DNA of 64,000 nucleotides from Roseovarius salinarum (lineage in GTDB: Bacteria > Pseudomonadota > Alphaproteobacteria > Rhodobacterales > Rhodobacteraceae), in the NCBI RefSeq assembly GCF_002834145.1, contig NZ_PHNT01000007.1, positions 88,696-152,695 on the forward strand, written 5' to 3'. The notes beneath the pieces were generated by a model that worked only from the letters and a program-made list of their open reading frames with translations, was not told where the DNA came from and did not search any database. The translations under genes were made by a program, and so were the position numbers. Below are positions 9,458-18,615 of the stretch, piece after piece; within the stretch, counting starts at the first letter, position 1; the number at the start of each line of letters is the position of its first letter.

Positions 9458-9934
9458 ATGACACCCACTTTGACACCCTGGAAAACCGACATGACACCGA
9501 TGGCAGACCGCTTCGCAAGCCGCGGCAACGATCCGTTCCTGGCGCTGCACGGCGGCATGAACCGGCTGTTCGACGAAGTCCTGCGCGACTTCGGGATGAC
9601 GGGCAGCTGGCCACACGTCGACATCACCGACAAGGACGACGAAATCGTTGTCGAGGCGGAACTGCCCGGCATGGAAGAAAAGGATGTCGAGGTCATGCTC
9701 CGTGACGGTGTCCTGACCCTGCGGGGCGAACGCAAGGACGAACGCAGCGATGAGGGGCATCGTGTCACCGAGCGGTTCCGTGGCCAGTTCGAGCGCCACA
9801 TCCCGCTGGGCGCCGAGATCGACGAGGACAAGGTGTCGGCGCAATTCGCCAACGGGGAACTGCGCATCACCCTGCCCAAGGCCGAGAGCGAGGCGCCCGA
9901 GGCCAAGAAGATCGAGGTCAAGCGCGCCGCTTGA
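9458..9934 (+). CDS. Small heat shock protein, Hsp20/alpha-crystallin family
   Basis: 158 residues. The alpha-crystallin domain spans about residues 45-145, with ELPGMEEKDVEV, GVLTLRGER and the closing FANGELRITLP motif (the A-x-x-x-N-G-x-L signature), followed by a short tail with an I-E-V element. Such proteins are ATP-independent holdases that bind unfolding proteins and form oligomers. The start is fixed by AAAGGAGG ending 6 nt before the ATG. Control at two levels is suggested: an RpoH-type promoter and an SD-masking hairpin upstream. A strong terminator follows. Confidence 0.92.
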   Translation: MTPTLTPWKTDMTPMADRFASRGNDPFLALHGGMNRLFDEVLRDFGMTGSWPHVDITDKDDEIVVEAELPGMEEKDVEVMLRDGVLTLRGERKDERSDEGHRVTERFRGQFERHIPLGAEIDEDKVSAQFANGELRITLPKAESEAPEAKKIEVKRAA

Positions 9935-9956
9935 CCCGCACGGAGTCCCGGCATCA

Positions 9957-9988
9957 GGGGGGCGCGCCCGCGCAGGCGCGCCCCTTTC
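9957..9988 (+). terminator. Rho-independent terminator of hsp20
   Basis: GGGGCGCGCC (9959-9968) and GGCGCGCCCC (9975-9984) form a 10-bp GC stem around CGCGCA, followed by TTTC. It sits 24 bp past the hsp20 stop and faces the convergent ZIP gene, which it may also serve. Confidence 0.75.
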
Positions 9989-9999
9989 ATGCGTGACCG

Positions 10000-10773
10000 T
10001 CAGCCCAGGATCACGTCGAGCAGCATCATCACGACCAGCCCCACGACCAGACCCGTCGTCGCGGCGTTCTGATGACCGTGCCGGTGCGTTTCCGGGATGA
10101 TCTCGTGGCTGATGATATAAAGCATGGCACCGGCGGCGAAGGTCAGTCCCGGCGCCAGCATCTGTTCGGAAAGCTGCACCGCGCTCACCCCCAGCAGCCC
10201 GCCCACGGGCTCGATCAACCCCGTGGCCAGCGCGACCAGAACCGCGACGCCCGGGCGATACCCCTGCCCGCGCAGCGCCACCGCGACGGCAAGGCCCTCG
10301 GGCGCGTTCTGCAGCCCGATCCCGGTGGCCAGCGACAAACCGTTGGCCATGTCGCCACCGCCGAATCCGACACCGACGGCCATGCCTTCGGGAAAGTTGT
10401 GGATGGTGATGGCAAACACGAACAGCCAGATCCGCGACAGTGCGCCCGGGTCGGCGCCTTCCGGGCCGGTCACGAAGTGGCGATGGGGCAGGACCGCGTC
10501 GAGGACGGCCACCAGCGCCGCCCCCGCGCCGATACCCAGAGCGGCCACGATGGCCGCAAGGGGCGTGGACCCATACACCGCCTCGCCCGCCTCGATCCCC
10601 GGCAGGATCAGCGAGAAGTAGGAGGCCGACAGCATCACGCCCGCCGCGAAACCCAGCATCGCGTCGGACGCCCGCTGTGACACGCTCCGTCCGAACAGCA
10701 CGGGAATCGCGCCAATGCCCGTCATCAGCCCCGCGACCAGGCTGGACAGGACGCCGACAAGGATCATGCTCAT
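10000..10773 (-). CDS. ZIP family divalent metal transporter
   Basis: 257 residues with about eight transmembrane segments. The metal site is seen as HNFPEG (about residue 125) and HEIIPETHRH (about 223-232), the TM4 and TM5 signatures of ZIP transporters, plus a cytoplasmic PHRHF loop. It likely imports zinc, iron or manganese; selectivity cannot be told. The ATG at 10773 has GAGGA about 8 nt upstream; a second ATG lies at 10767. It follows the MaoC-like gene by 22 bp and may be co-transcribed. Confidence 0.85.
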   Translation of the reverse strand: MSMILVGVLSSLVAGLMTGIGAIPVLFGRSVSQRASDAMLGFAAGVMLSASYFSLILPGIEAGEAVYGSTPLAAIVAALGIGAGAALVAVLDAVLPHRHFVTGPEGADPGALSRIWLFVFAITIHNFPEGMAVGVGFGGGDMANGLSLATGIGLQNAPEGLAVAVALRGQGYRPGVAVLVALATGLIEPVGGLLGVSAVQLSEQMLAPGLTFAAGAMLYIISHEIIPETHRHGHQNAATTGLVVGLVVMMLLDVILG

Positions 10774-10795
10774 GCGCCAATCCTCGTGCGGGCTG

Positions 10796-11233
10796 TCACG
10801 GGCGCCGACGCAGGATGTGCGTGGCCGTGTAGGTCATGACCACCGCATCCTCCTGGTTGAGGACCTCGTAGGCGATGACGGCGCGGCCGCGGTCGGGCCG
10901 CGAGCCCGAGAACCGCCGCGACACGACCCGCCCTGTCGCACGCAGCGTGTCGTCGGGGCGCACCGGCACCAGCCAGCGAATGTCGTCCATGCCGGGCGAC
11001 CCCATCGAGGCCTTGTTCCAGATCCCCGCTTCGAGCGTGAGGCGAAACGCCACAAGCATCGTGTGAAACCCGCTGGCAATGATCCCGCCATAGGGCGAGG
11101 CGGCGGCCGCCTCGGCATCGAGGTGAAAGGGTTGCGGATCCCACTGGCGGGCGAAGTCCACGATCTCTGCCTCGTCCAGCGTTCGGCTTTCGGTTTCGAA
11201 GGTGAATCCTTCCTCCAGATCGTCGAGATACAT
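10796..11233 (-). CDS. MaoC-like hotdog-fold dehydratase
   Basis: 145 residues of a single-hotdog MaoC domain: FARQWDPQPFHLD near residue 30 carries the hydratase Asp/His motif, followed by GGIIASGFH. It likely hydrates an enoyl-thioester, but the acyl group is unknown. MYLDDLEEG is chosen as the start because CAGGAG lies 5 nt upstream. It is divergent from the lactate dehydrogenase gene and leads into the ZIP transporter gene. Confidence 0.8.
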   Translation of the reverse strand: MYLDDLEEGFTFETESRTLDEAEIVDFARQWDPQPFHLDAEAAAASPYGGIIASGFHTMLVAFRLTLEAGIWNKASMGSPGMDDIRWLVPVRPDDTLRATGRVVSRRFSGSRPDRGRAVIAYEVLNQEDAVVMTYTATHILRRRP

Positions 11234-11285
11234 TCGCGCTCCTGCCCTTGGCACCGTCGTGCGCGATCCTGCCCCGGTCTTTCGG

Positions 11286-11327
11286 ATTGCGCAATGCATG
11301 GCGGATTGGTAAGCCAAATTAGCCAAT
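11286..11327. promoter_or_regulatory. Palindromes in the maoC/lldD divergent promoter region
   Basis: Two short dyads lie in the 113-bp divergent spacer: ATTGCGCAAT (perfect, 11286-11295) and TTGG-taag-CCAA (11306-11317), followed by another CCAA. The second resembles half sites bound by FadR-type GntR regulators, which often control lactate dehydrogenase genes. No regulator gene is next to it. The evidence is weak. Confidence 0.25.
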
Positions 11328-11346
11328 TTCCGGGGGACTGTCGCCC

Positions 11347-12513
11347 ATGCCTGCCATCACCAATATCGAAGACCTCAGGCAACTCTACGAACGCCGCGTG
11401 CCGCGCATGTTCTACGACTACGCGGAAACAGGCAGCTGGACCGAGCAAACCTTTCGCGAGAACACGACCGATTTCCGCGACATCTACCTGCGCCAGCGCG
11501 TCGCCGTCGACATGGCCGGGCGCAGCACGAAAAGCACCATGGCGGGCCAGGAAGTCGCGATGCCCGTCGGGCTCGCGCCCGTGGGGCTGACGGGGATGCA
11601 GCACGCCGACGGCGAGATCAAGGCCGCCCGCGCGGCCGAGAAGTTCGGCGTGCCTTTCACCCTGTCCACCCTGTCGATCTGCTCGATCGAGGACGTGGCC
11701 GAGAACACCGAAAAACCCTTCTGGTTCCAGGTCTATACCCTCCGCGACGAGGCGTTCATGAAGCGGCTGTTCGAGCGCGCGGCGGCTGCCAAGTGCTCGG
11801 CGCTGGTGATCACCGTGGACCTTCAGGTCATGGGCCAGCGCCACAAGGACATCAAGAACGGGCTGTCGGCACCGCCCAAGCTGACGCCGAAGTCGGTGGC
11901 CAACATGATGACCAAGGTCCGCTGGGGTCTGGGCATGCTGGGCACCAAGCGGCGCGAGTTCCGCAACGTCGTGGGCCATGCCGAGGGCGTCAGCGACCCC
12001 GGCTCGCTCGCCCGCTGGACGGCCGAGGCATTCGACCCCTCGCTCGACTGGGAGAAGATCAGGCAGTTCCGCCGCATGTGGGATGGCCCCGTCATCATCA
12101 AGGGCATCATGGACGCGCGCGACGCGCGCGAGGCGCTGAACGTCGGCGCCGATGCCATCGTCGTGTCCAACCACGGCGGCCGGCAGCTCGACGGTGCATT
12201 GAGCGCGATCCGCGCGCTGCCGTCCATCATGGACGCCGTGGGCGACAAGATCGAGGTGCACCTCGACGGCGGCATCCGCTCGGGCCAGGACGTGCTCAAG
12301 GCCGTCGCGATGGGGGCCAAGGGCACCTACATCGGGCGCGCCTTCACCTACGGGCTGGGCGCCATGGGCGAGGCGGGCGTGACGAAGGCGCTCGAGATCA
12401 TCCACAAGGAGCTCGACACATCGATGGCGCTGTGCGGGCGAACCGACGTGACCGGCCTCGACGAGGATATCCTGCTGGTGCCGGAGGATTTCGAGGGCCG
12501 CTGGAAAAGCTGA
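11347..12513 (+). CDS. lldD: FMN-dependent L-lactate dehydrogenase (alpha-hydroxy acid oxidase family)
   Basis: The 388-residue TIM-barrel flavoenzyme oxidises L-lactate to pyruvate and feeds electrons to the respiratory chain at the membrane. Landmarks are FYDYAETG near the N-terminus (FMN/substrate Tyr), SNHGGRQLDGA (catalytic His near residue 276 and Arg near 279) and DGGIRSGQD (FMN phosphate binding). Length and motifs match LldD. A related 2-hydroxy acid oxidase is possible. GGGGGA lies 9 nt upstream of the ATG. Confidence 0.88.
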   Translation: MPAITNIEDLRQLYERRVPRMFYDYAETGSWTEQTFRENTTDFRDIYLRQRVAVDMAGRSTKSTMAGQEVAMPVGLAPVGLTGMQHADGEIKAARAAEKFGVPFTLSTLSICSIEDVAENTEKPFWFQVYTLRDEAFMKRLFERAAAAKCSALVITVDLQVMGQRHKDIKNGLSAPPKLTPKSVANMMTKVRWGLGMLGTKRREFRNVVGHAEGVSDPGSLARWTAEAFDPSLDWEKIRQFRRMWDGPVIIKGIMDARDAREALNVGADAIVVSNHGGRQLDGALSAIRALPSIMDAVGDKIEVHLDGGIRSGQDVLKAVAMGAKGTYIGRAFTYGLGAMGEAGVTKALEIIHKELDTSMALCGRTDVTGLDEDILLVPEDFEGRWKS

Positions 12514-12571
12514 TCTTTGACAGCCTGGCGCGCAGGCGGCATTACGGGGCGACCGTGACAGGGGTGCCCCG

Positions 12572-13201
12572 ATGCTGATCTTCGTCGATGCCAACATCGT
12601 GCTTTTCGCGACCCCCAAGACCGGCAGCACGGCCTATCATACCGCGCTGCGGCCGCAGGCCGACATCGCCTTCGTCGGACGGGCGTCGCTCAAGCACATG
12701 CCGGCGCGCAAGTATCACCGTCACCTTGCCCCCTACCTGCGCGAGGCGCACGGGCTTGCGCCGGAGCGGGTGGCCGTCATGCGCGACCCGCTGGATCACG
12801 CCCGCAGCTGGTACCGGTACCGCTGCCGCCCGGCGGCCCGCGACAAGGCAGCCTCGGCCGCCGGCGTTGGGTTCTCGGACTTCGTCGAGGCGCTGATCGC
12901 CCGCGATCCGCCGGAATTCGCCAAGGTGGGCAACCAGTTCAACTTCCTGACCGACCGGGATGGAAACCTGCTTGTCGATCATCTTTTCGCCTACGAGCGC
13001 AAGGGCCTGTTCCACGACTGGCTCGAGGCCAGGCTCGACCGGCGGTTCACCACCAAGACCAAGAACGCCTCTCCGCCCGCCGATACCACGCTGGATCCGC
13101 AGGTGGAGACGAGGTTCCGCGCCGCCCGCACGCGCGAGTACGCGCTCTATGACCGGCTGCTCGCCGCCGGTGGGCATCTGGAGACGCCCGTGACGGCCTG
13201 A
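12572..13201 (+). CDS. Sulfotransferase-like protein
   Basis: 209 residues. PKTGST at 15-20 matches the 5'-phosphosulfate loop of PAPS-dependent sulfotransferases, and VAVMRDPLDHARSWY near residue 70 matches the 3'-phosphate motif. It is shorter than most characterised enzymes. The acceptor is unknown; it could modify a carbohydrate or surface lipid. It starts 58 bp after lldD on the same strand with AGGGG upstream of the ATG. Confidence 0.75.
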   Translation: MLIFVDANIVLFATPKTGSTAYHTALRPQADIAFVGRASLKHMPARKYHRHLAPYLREAHGLAPERVAVMRDPLDHARSWYRYRCRPAARDKAASAAGVGFSDFVEALIARDPPEFAKVGNQFNFLTDRDGNLLVDHLFAYERKGLFHDWLEARLDRRFTTKTKNASPPADTTLDPQVETRFRAARTREYALYDRLLAAGGHLETPVTA

Positions 13202-13330
13202 CACGGCCCCGCCGGTGGCGCAAAAATCTCGCCAAGGGCCTTTCCAAGCTGCAATTGCTGGTCTATAGGGCGAGGCTTACCGCGGGGTTACAGCCTTGGA
13301 GGAGCCCCGCACCAACTTATGGAGACAATC

Positions 13331-13993
13331 ATGGCTGGAGAGATTCCTGATCTTCACGCCCAGGAACGCACGGGGACGGGCAAGGGCGCCGCCCGTGCTG
13401 CGCGCCGCGCGCACATGGTTCCGGGCATCGTGTTCGGCGGCGACACCGATCCGCTTCCGATCAACATCCCCTTCAACGAGCTGATGAAAAGGCTCACCGA
13501 CGGCCGCTTCAAGTCGACGCTGTTCAACCTGAAAGTGCCGGGCCACGATGACGTGCGCGTGATCTGCCGCGACGTCCAGCGCGACGTGGTCAAGGACCTG
13601 CCCGTCCATTTCGACCTGCTGCGCCTGCGCCGCACGACGAAGATCAACCTGTTCATCCCCGTCGAGTTCGTGAACGAGGAAGAAGCCCCCGGCATCAAGC
13701 GCGGCGGCGTTCTGACCGTGGTCCGCAACGAGATCGAACTGATCGTGACCGCCGGCGACATCCCCGAGAAGGTCGTCGTCGATCTCGCGGGGCTCGACAT
13801 CAACGACAGCGTGTCGATCAGCCAGGTCGAACTTCCGAAAGGCAGCAAGCCCACGATCGACCGCGATTTCATGATCTGCTCGGTCTCCGCGCCGTCCGCA
13901 CTGAAATCCGACGACGAGGAAGCAGAGGAAGCGGACGCCGACGAGGTACCCACGGTTGGCGAGGAGGAAGCCCCCGGGGAGAGCGAGGCGTAA
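13331..13993 (+). CDS. rplY: 50S ribosomal protein L25/general stress protein Ctc
   Basis: 220 residues: an N-terminal 5S-rRNA-binding L25 domain (about 5-95), the TL5/CTC C-terminal beta domain to about 190, and an acidic tail rich in Glu and Asp. Family knowledge: it binds 5S rRNA in the large subunit, and long forms are called Ctc. The ATG at 13331 is chosen because GGAG lies 6 nt upstream and MAGEIP fits family starts. It is followed by its own terminator and then pth, the common rplY-pth pairing. Confidence 0.95.
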   Translation: MAGEIPDLHAQERTGTGKGAARAARRAHMVPGIVFGGDTDPLPINIPFNELMKRLTDGRFKSTLFNLKVPGHDDVRVICRDVQRDVVKDLPVHFDLLRLRRTTKINLFIPVEFVNEEEAPGIKRGGVLTVVRNEIELIVTAGDIPEKVVVDLAGLDINDSVSISQVELPKGSKPTIDRDFMICSVSAPSALKSDDEEAEEADADEVPTVGEEEAPGESEA

Positions 13994-14020
13994 TACCGCC
14001 GCTTGAACGCCGGAACCCGG

Positions 14021-14047
14021 AACGCGGCCCCCTCGGGCCGCGTTTTG
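14021..14047 (+). terminator. Rho-independent terminator of rplY
   Basis: AACGCGGCCC (14021-14030) and GGGCCGCGTT (14035-14044) form a 10-bp stem with a CCTC loop, running into TTTTG. It lies 27 bp after the rplY stop, so pth probably has its own promoter or depends on read-through. Confidence 0.75.
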
Positions 14048-14122
14048 CGTTCGCACCGGCGACGATTGATTCCGCGGCGCACACAGCGTAGATCGACCGT
14101 GACACCGCAGGGAAACAGGGCG

Positions 14123-14815
14123 ATGCAACTCTTCGTGGGCCTCGGCAACCCCGGCGCCAAGTATGCGCGCAACCGTCACAACATCGGCTTCATGGCCGTC
14201 GACCGGATCGCGCAGGACCACGGCTTCGGCGCGTGGAAGGGCAAGTTCCACGGCGCGCTGACCGAGGGGCGGCTTGGCTCCGAGAAGGTGCTGCTTCTCA
14301 AGCCCGAGACCTTCATGAACCTCTCAGGCCAGTCGGTGGGCGAGGCGATGCGGTTCTACAAGCTGGAACCGGCGGACGTGACCGTGTTTCACGACGAACT
14401 GGACCTCGCGCCCGGCAAGGTGCGCGTAAAGACCGGTGGCGGGCACGCCGGCCACAACGGCCTGCGGTCGCTGCACCAGCACATCGGCGAGGCCTACCAG
14501 AGGGTGCGCCTGGGAATCGGCCACCCCGGCCGCAAGGACCTTGTCACCCACTACGTGCTGCAGGATTTCGCAAAGGCCGATGCCGACTGGCTCGACGACC
14601 TTCTGCGCGGCGTCAGCGACGGTGCCCCCGACCTGGCGGAAGGGCGCAACGACAGGTTTCTCAACGCCGTGGCACAGCGGCGCGCACCGGAGCCGAAACC
14701 GGCGCCAAGGAAGGCTGCGGAGGACACACCCGCCACCGGGGCGAAACGTGCAGAAAAGCCGGACGAGTCCGACACCCGCACACCGCTGCAGAAACTCGTC
14801 GACAAGTTCCGCTGA
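14123..14815 (+). CDS. pth: Peptidyl-tRNA hydrolase
   Basis: 230 residues. It cleaves the ester bond of peptidyl-tRNA dropped from ribosomes. The catalytic His of NRHNIGF (about residue 19), FMNLSGQSV, the HDELDL Asp and [12 protein letters not shown] are all present. The Pth core ends near residue 190; a Pro/Ala/Lys-rich C-terminal tail of about 40 residues goes beyond the usual length. [11 protein letters not shown] is the conserved start. Confidence 0.95.
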   Translation: MQLFVGLGNPGAKYARNRHNIGFMAVDRIAQDHGFGAWKGKFHGALTEGRLGSEKVLLLKPETFMNLSGQSVGEAMRFYKLEPADVTVFHDELDLAPGKVRVKTGGGHAGHNGLRSLHQHIGEAYQRVRLGIGHPGRKDLVTHYVLQDFAKADADWLDDLLRGVSDGAPDLAEGRNDRFLNAVAQRRAPEPKPAPRKAAEDTPATGAKRAEKPDESDTRTPLQKLVDKFR

Positions 14816-14896
14816 TCGCGCGGCCGCGCCGCCGCGCCAGTCTTGCCCACGGCATCCGGCGGTGCTTTGCTGTCACGGGGCGACGCGGAGGCGAAG

Positions 14897-16051
14897 ATGC
14901 GCAAGTTCCTGGCGTGGGCGGGTCGGCTGACCCTTTTGCTGCTGCTCGCGGCGCTGGCCGTGGGGCTGTGGAACCGTGACGAGCTGCGTCGGCTGTGGAC
15001 GGTCAACACGCTTTTCGACGCGGGCCGCATCGTCGGCAATTTCTCGAACATGGACGCGGCGTTCCTGACCGCGCCGGTGCCCCGCGGCGACCGCCCGGTG
15101 GCCCCCTTGCCGGACGGCGCGGCCATGGCACTGCCCGAGGGTGCAAATGCCTGGATCGAGGCCCGCGCCGTCACCTCGCTTCTGGTGCTGCACGATGGGC
15201 GGATCGTGCACGAAAGCTACCACCGGGGGACCGGCCCTGACGACCTGCGCATCGGCTGGTCGGTGTCCAAGAGCTTTCTCTCGGCGCTGCTGGGCGTGCT
15301 GCACGAAGAGGGGGCGATCACGTCGCTCGACACCCGAGTGACGGCCCACGCCCCCGCGCTGGCCGGCAGTGCCTATGACGGCGCCAGCATCCGCAACGTG
15401 TTGCAGATGGCCAGCGGCGTGGCCTTCGACGAGGATTACCTGGACCACGATTCCGACATCAACCGGATGGGGCGCGTGCTGGCCCTCGGCGGCACGATGG
15501 ACGGTTTCACCGCCCGGCTGACGGAAACGCGCGCCGCACCGGGCGCGGATTGGCATTACGTCTCGATCGACACCCACGCGCTGGCCATGGTGATCCGCGG
15601 CGCGACGGGGCGCGGCCTGCCCGCGTTGATGGGCGAGAAGATCATCGCGCCGCTGGGCGTGGAACGCGCGCCCCTTTACCTGACCGACGGCGAGGGCGTG
15701 GCCTTTGCGCTCGGCGGGCTGAACATGACCACGCGCGACTACGCGCGCTTCGGCCAGATGATCCTTCAGGGCGGGCGCTGGCAGGGCCGGCAGGTCGTGC
15801 CGCGCGACTGGATCGCCCGTGCCACCCGGCCCAGCGCGCCGACCGCGCCGGACGATCCGGCCTACGGCCTGCACTGGTGGGTGCCCGGCGACGGCGAGGC
15901 GATGGCCCGCGGCGTTTACGGGCAGTACATCTGGATCGACCGCGCGCGCGACGTGGTCATCGTGACCACCGCCGCCGACCGCGCGTTCCGCGACGATGGG
16001 GTGCACGCATCCAACCTCGCCATGTTCCGCCGTATCGCCGACGCGCTCTGA
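14897..16051 (+). CDS. Serine hydrolase of the beta-lactamase (class C)/S12 family
   Basis: 384 residues with an N-terminal hydrophobic anchor or signal (about 9-26). SVSK at 122-125 is the catalytic SxxK, YVS near residue 219 stands in for the YxN motif, and YGLHWW near the C-terminus is typical of 6-aminohexanoate-oligomer hydrolase and esterase-like members. It probably acts in the periplasm on amides, esters or peptides; it is unlikely to be a true beta-lactamase. GGAGG lies 5 nt before the ATG, which decides the start over an upstream in-frame ATG. Confidence 0.8.
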   Translation: MRKFLAWAGRLTLLLLLAALAVGLWNRDELRRLWTVNTLFDAGRIVGNFSNMDAAFLTAPVPRGDRPVAPLPDGAAMALPEGANAWIEARAVTSLLVLHDGRIVHESYHRGTGPDDLRIGWSVSKSFLSALLGVLHEEGAITSLDTRVTAHAPALAGSAYDGASIRNVLQMASGVAFDEDYLDHDSDINRMGRVLALGGTMDGFTARLTETRAAPGADWHYVSIDTHALAMVIRGATGRGLPALMGEKIIAPLGVERAPLYLTDGEGVAFALGGLNMTTRDYARFGQMILQGGRWQGRQVVPRDWIARATRPSAPTAPDDPAYGLHWWVPGDGEAMARGVYGQYIWIDRARDVVIVTTAADRAFRDDGVHASNLAMFRRIADAL

Positions 16052-16122
16052 AGCCCTTGATCCGTCGCGATCAGGTGCGTTTACTCGCCCCACGGCGCTG
16101 GCCCACGCAACAAGGAGAGAAC

Positions 16123-16443
16123 ATGAGCTTCATCGCGATGAACCGTTTCAAGGTACGCCAAGGCGCGGAGGCCGATTTCGAGGCGATGTGGAAAGCCCGG
16201 GAAAGCCGCCTGTCCGAGATGGAAGGCTTTCGCGAATTCCGCCTTCTCAAGGGGCCGGAGGGTGACGGGTACCGGCTGTATTCCAGCCATGTGATCTGGG
16301 ACAGCCGCGCCGATTTCGAGGCCTGGACGAAGTCGGAACAGTTCCGCGACGCGCATCGCAACGCTGGCGCATCCGCGACACGGGACGCGCTGCTGGAGCC
16401 ACCGCAGTTCGAAGGCTTCGAAACCGTTCTGCGCGAGGGTTGA
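16123..16443 (+). CDS. Antibiotic biosynthesis monooxygenase (ABM)-domain protein
   Basis: 106 residues with one ferredoxin-like ABM fold (FIAMNRFKVRQGAEADFEAMW, then EFRLL, YSSHVIWDS, FEAW). This fold includes heme-degrading enzymes such as IsdG/HmoB and small oxygenases. There is no neighbouring heme-uptake gene, so the role is open. AAGGAGAG lies just upstream of the ATG. Confidence 0.75.
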   Translation: MSFIAMNRFKVRQGAEADFEAMWKARESRLSEMEGFREFRLLKGPEGDGYRLYSSHVIWDSRADFEAWTKSEQFRDAHRNAGASATRDALLEPPQFEGFETVLREG

Positions 16444-16511
16444 GTACAGCGTGCTTTGCGGTGCCCGCCAACCGGACTAGATTACACCGTGCAGCAAGCG
16501 GAGGGTGCGCC

Positions 16512-16892
16512 ATGATCTCGAAAGATCCCGCGATCAACGTCCTGGGGGAAACGCTCGCCCCCTGTTCCGAAGCCGACCCCATCACCGGCTTTTTCCGCGA
16601 CGGCCACTGCAACACCTGTGCCGAGGACCGGGGCAGCCACACGGTATGCGCGACGATGACGGCCGAGTTCCTGGCCTACTCCAAGTACGTGGGCAACGAC
16701 CTGAGCACCCCGCGTCCCGAGTTCGGCTTCCCGGGGCTCAAGCCCGGAGATCACTGGTGCCTGTGTGCCAGCCGCTTCCTGCAGGCGCACGACGACGGCT
16801 GCGCGCCGCGGGTGCGACTCGACGCGACGCACCGACGGGCGCTCGACGTTGTGCCGATGCGCATTCTGGAGGAATACGCCGAACGCGCCTGA
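16512..16892 (+). CDS. DUF2237 family protein
   Basis: 126 residues matching the conserved DUF2237 layout: an N-terminal NVLGETLAPC, TGFFRDGHCNTC, GSHTVCATMTAEFL, GNDLSTP and PGDHWCLCASR. Several conserved cysteines (near 17, 34, 37, 48, 79, 81) suggest metal or redox function, but none is established. GGAGG lies 7 nt before the ATG. Confidence 0.8.
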   Translation: MISKDPAINVLGETLAPCSEADPITGFFRDGHCNTCAEDRGSHTVCATMTAEFLAYSKYVGNDLSTPRPEFGFPGLKPGDHWCLCASRFLQAHDDGCAPRVRLDATHRRALDVVPMRILEEYAERA

Positions 16893-16901
16893 AACGCGCG
16901 C

Positions 16902-17246
16902 TCAGCGGCAGCGTTCATAGGTCATCGCAAAGCCCGCCTCGACCCGCACGAGCCCGTCGTCCGTGGGCATGAGCAGCACGCGCGATGCCCATTCCTGCCC
17001 CTCGCCCCGGCACACCATGTCATAAAGGACGGCGCCCGTCATATCGCGCACGGGCACCGGGTTGGTCAGCCGGCAGGTGCTTTCCCAGAACCGGATCGTG
17101 TCGCCCGCGATCCGCACCTTGCCGTCATCGAGGGCCTTCGCGCAATTGAGCGCGTAGGTGCCTTCGAGGTCGGCCGGGTACACCGCGCCGGCAAACAGGA
17201 CCAGGGCAAGGGCCGGAGCGGCAAGTCGCAGCACGCCCCGCAGCAT
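16902..17246 (-). CDS. Hypothetical secreted protein
   Basis: 114 residues with a signal peptide (hydrophobic core about 8-20, cleavage near AVYPA). The mature part has four cysteines (NCAK, STCR, MVCR and the penultimate Cys), consistent with two disulfides in the periplasm. AGGAGG is 5 nt upstream of the ATG. It is a single gene 33 bp downstream of trpB on the same strand. No family recognised. Confidence 0.65.
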   Translation of the reverse strand: MLRGVLRLAAPALALVLFAGAVYPADLEGTYALNCAKALDDGKVRIAGDTIRFWESTCRLTNPVPVRDMTGAVLYDMVCRGEGQEWASRVLLMPTDDGLVRVEAGFAMTYERCR

Positions 17247-17279
17247 GGCATGCCTCCTGTCATCACGCGGGCCGACCGG

Positions 17280-18509
17280 TCAGTCGCCGCTTTCCATGTC
17301 GTACCCCAGGTGACGGCCGACGGTGAAGATGTCCTTGTCCCCGCGGCCGCACATGTTCATGCAGATAATGTGATCGCCGGGCAGGTCGGGGGCGATCTTG
17401 GTCACATGCGCCAGCGCATGGCTGGGCTCCAGCGCGGGAATGATCCCCTCCTTCGCGCAGCACAGCTGGAACGCCTCCAGTGCCTCGGCGTCGGTGATGC
17501 TGACATACGCGGCACGTCCCGAATCGTGCAGCCAGGAATGTTCCGGCCCGATACCGGGATAATCCAGCCCCGCGGAGATCGAGTATCCTTCCAGGATCTG
17601 CCCGTCGTCGTCCTGCAGCAGGTATGTGCGGTTGCCGTGCAGCACGCCCGGCCGCCCCCCTGTCAGGGATGCGCAATGCTCCATGTCGTCGTTGACGCCC
17701 TTGCCGCCCGCCTCGACCCCGATGATGTTGACCTCGGCGTCGTCGAGAAACGGATAGAACAGCCCCATCGCATTGGACCCGCCGCCGATGGCGGCGATCA
17801 CGGTGTCGGGCAACCGGCCTTCCGCGGCCTGCATTTGCTCGCGCACCTCCTTGCCGATGATCGACTGGAAGTCGCGGACCATCGCCGGGTATGGATGCGG
17901 GCCGGCCACGGTGCCGATGCAGTAGAAAGTGTCGCGCACGTTGGTCACCCAGTCCCGCAACGCGTCGTTCATCGCGTCCTTGAGCGTGCCGCGCCCCGAG
18001 GTCACGGGCACGACCTCGGCCCCCAGCAGCTTCATGCGGAACACGTTGGGGCGCTGCCGTTCCACGTCGTGCGCGCCCATGTAGACCACGCATTGCAGCC
18101 CGAACTTGGCGCAGACCGTGGCCGTGGCGACACCGTGCTGGCCGGCGCCCGTCTCGGCGATGATGCGGGTCTTGCCCATTCGCTTGGCCAGGATGATCTG
18201 GCCCAGCACGTTGTTGATCTTGTGCGCGCCGGTGTGGTTGAGTTCGTCGCGCTTCATGTAGACCTTGGCACCGCCAAGATGCTCGGTCAGGCGCTCTGCG
18301 AAATAAAGCGGGCTGGGACGGCCGACGTAGTGCGTCCAGAGATGCTGCATCTCGGCCCAGAAGCTGTCGTCGGTCTTGGCGTGCTGGTACTGCTCGTCGA
18401 GTTCGAGGATCAGCGGCATCAGCGTCTCGGACACGAACCGGCCGCCGAAATCGCCGAAGCGGCCGCGTTCGTCCGGGCCGGTCATGAAGCTGTTGACAAG
18501 GTCGTTCAT
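17280..18509 (-). CDS. trpB: Tryptophan synthase beta chain
   Basis: 409 residues. The PLP lysine is K97 in HTGAHKINN, and the phosphate cradle GGGSNAMG is near residue 240. The enzyme condenses indole with serine to give tryptophan. Length and motifs match the standard TrpB1 form that works with TrpA. It follows trpF by 106 bp, a gap large enough for its own signals, in the run ihfB-lapA-trpF-trpB. Confidence 0.97.
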   Translation of the reverse strand: MNDLVNSFMTGPDERGRFGDFGGRFVSETLMPLILELDEQYQHAKTDDSFWAEMQHLWTHYVGRPSPLYFAERLTEHLGGAKVYMKRDELNHTGAHKINNVLGQIILAKRMGKTRIIAETGAGQHGVATATVCAKFGLQCVVYMGAHDVERQRPNVFRMKLLGAEVVPVTSGRGTLKDAMNDALRDWVTNVRDTFYCIGTVAGPHPYPAMVRDFQSIIGKEVREQMQAAEGRLPDTVIAAIGGGSNAMGLFYPFLDDAEVNIIGVEAGGKGVNDDMEHCASLTGGRPGVLHGNRTYLLQDDDGQILEGYSISAGLDYPGIGPEHSWLHDSGRAAYVSITDAEALEAFQLCCAKEGIIPALEPSHALAHVTKIAPDLPGDHIICMNMCGRGDKDIFTVGRHLGYDMESGD

Positions 18510-18615
18510 CGCAAGTGCCTTCCGGTCTGTGCCGCCTCGGGGTGAATATGATGCGCGGCGAGAATTTTCCAGCCCAATCCGCCCGGCCGGGCCACGCGTG
18601 GCGGCGGATCCATCT

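Noticed and set aside
10834..12630. Long minus-strand frame opposite the lactate dehydrogenase gene
   Set aside because: Shadow of lldD; no motifs, and it would overlap the well-supported MaoC-like gene in another frame.
14897..16051. True class C beta-lactamase (resistance gene)
   Set aside because: SxxK is present but the YxN motif is YVS and the C-terminal part resembles esterase and 6-aminohexanoate-oligomer hydrolase members.
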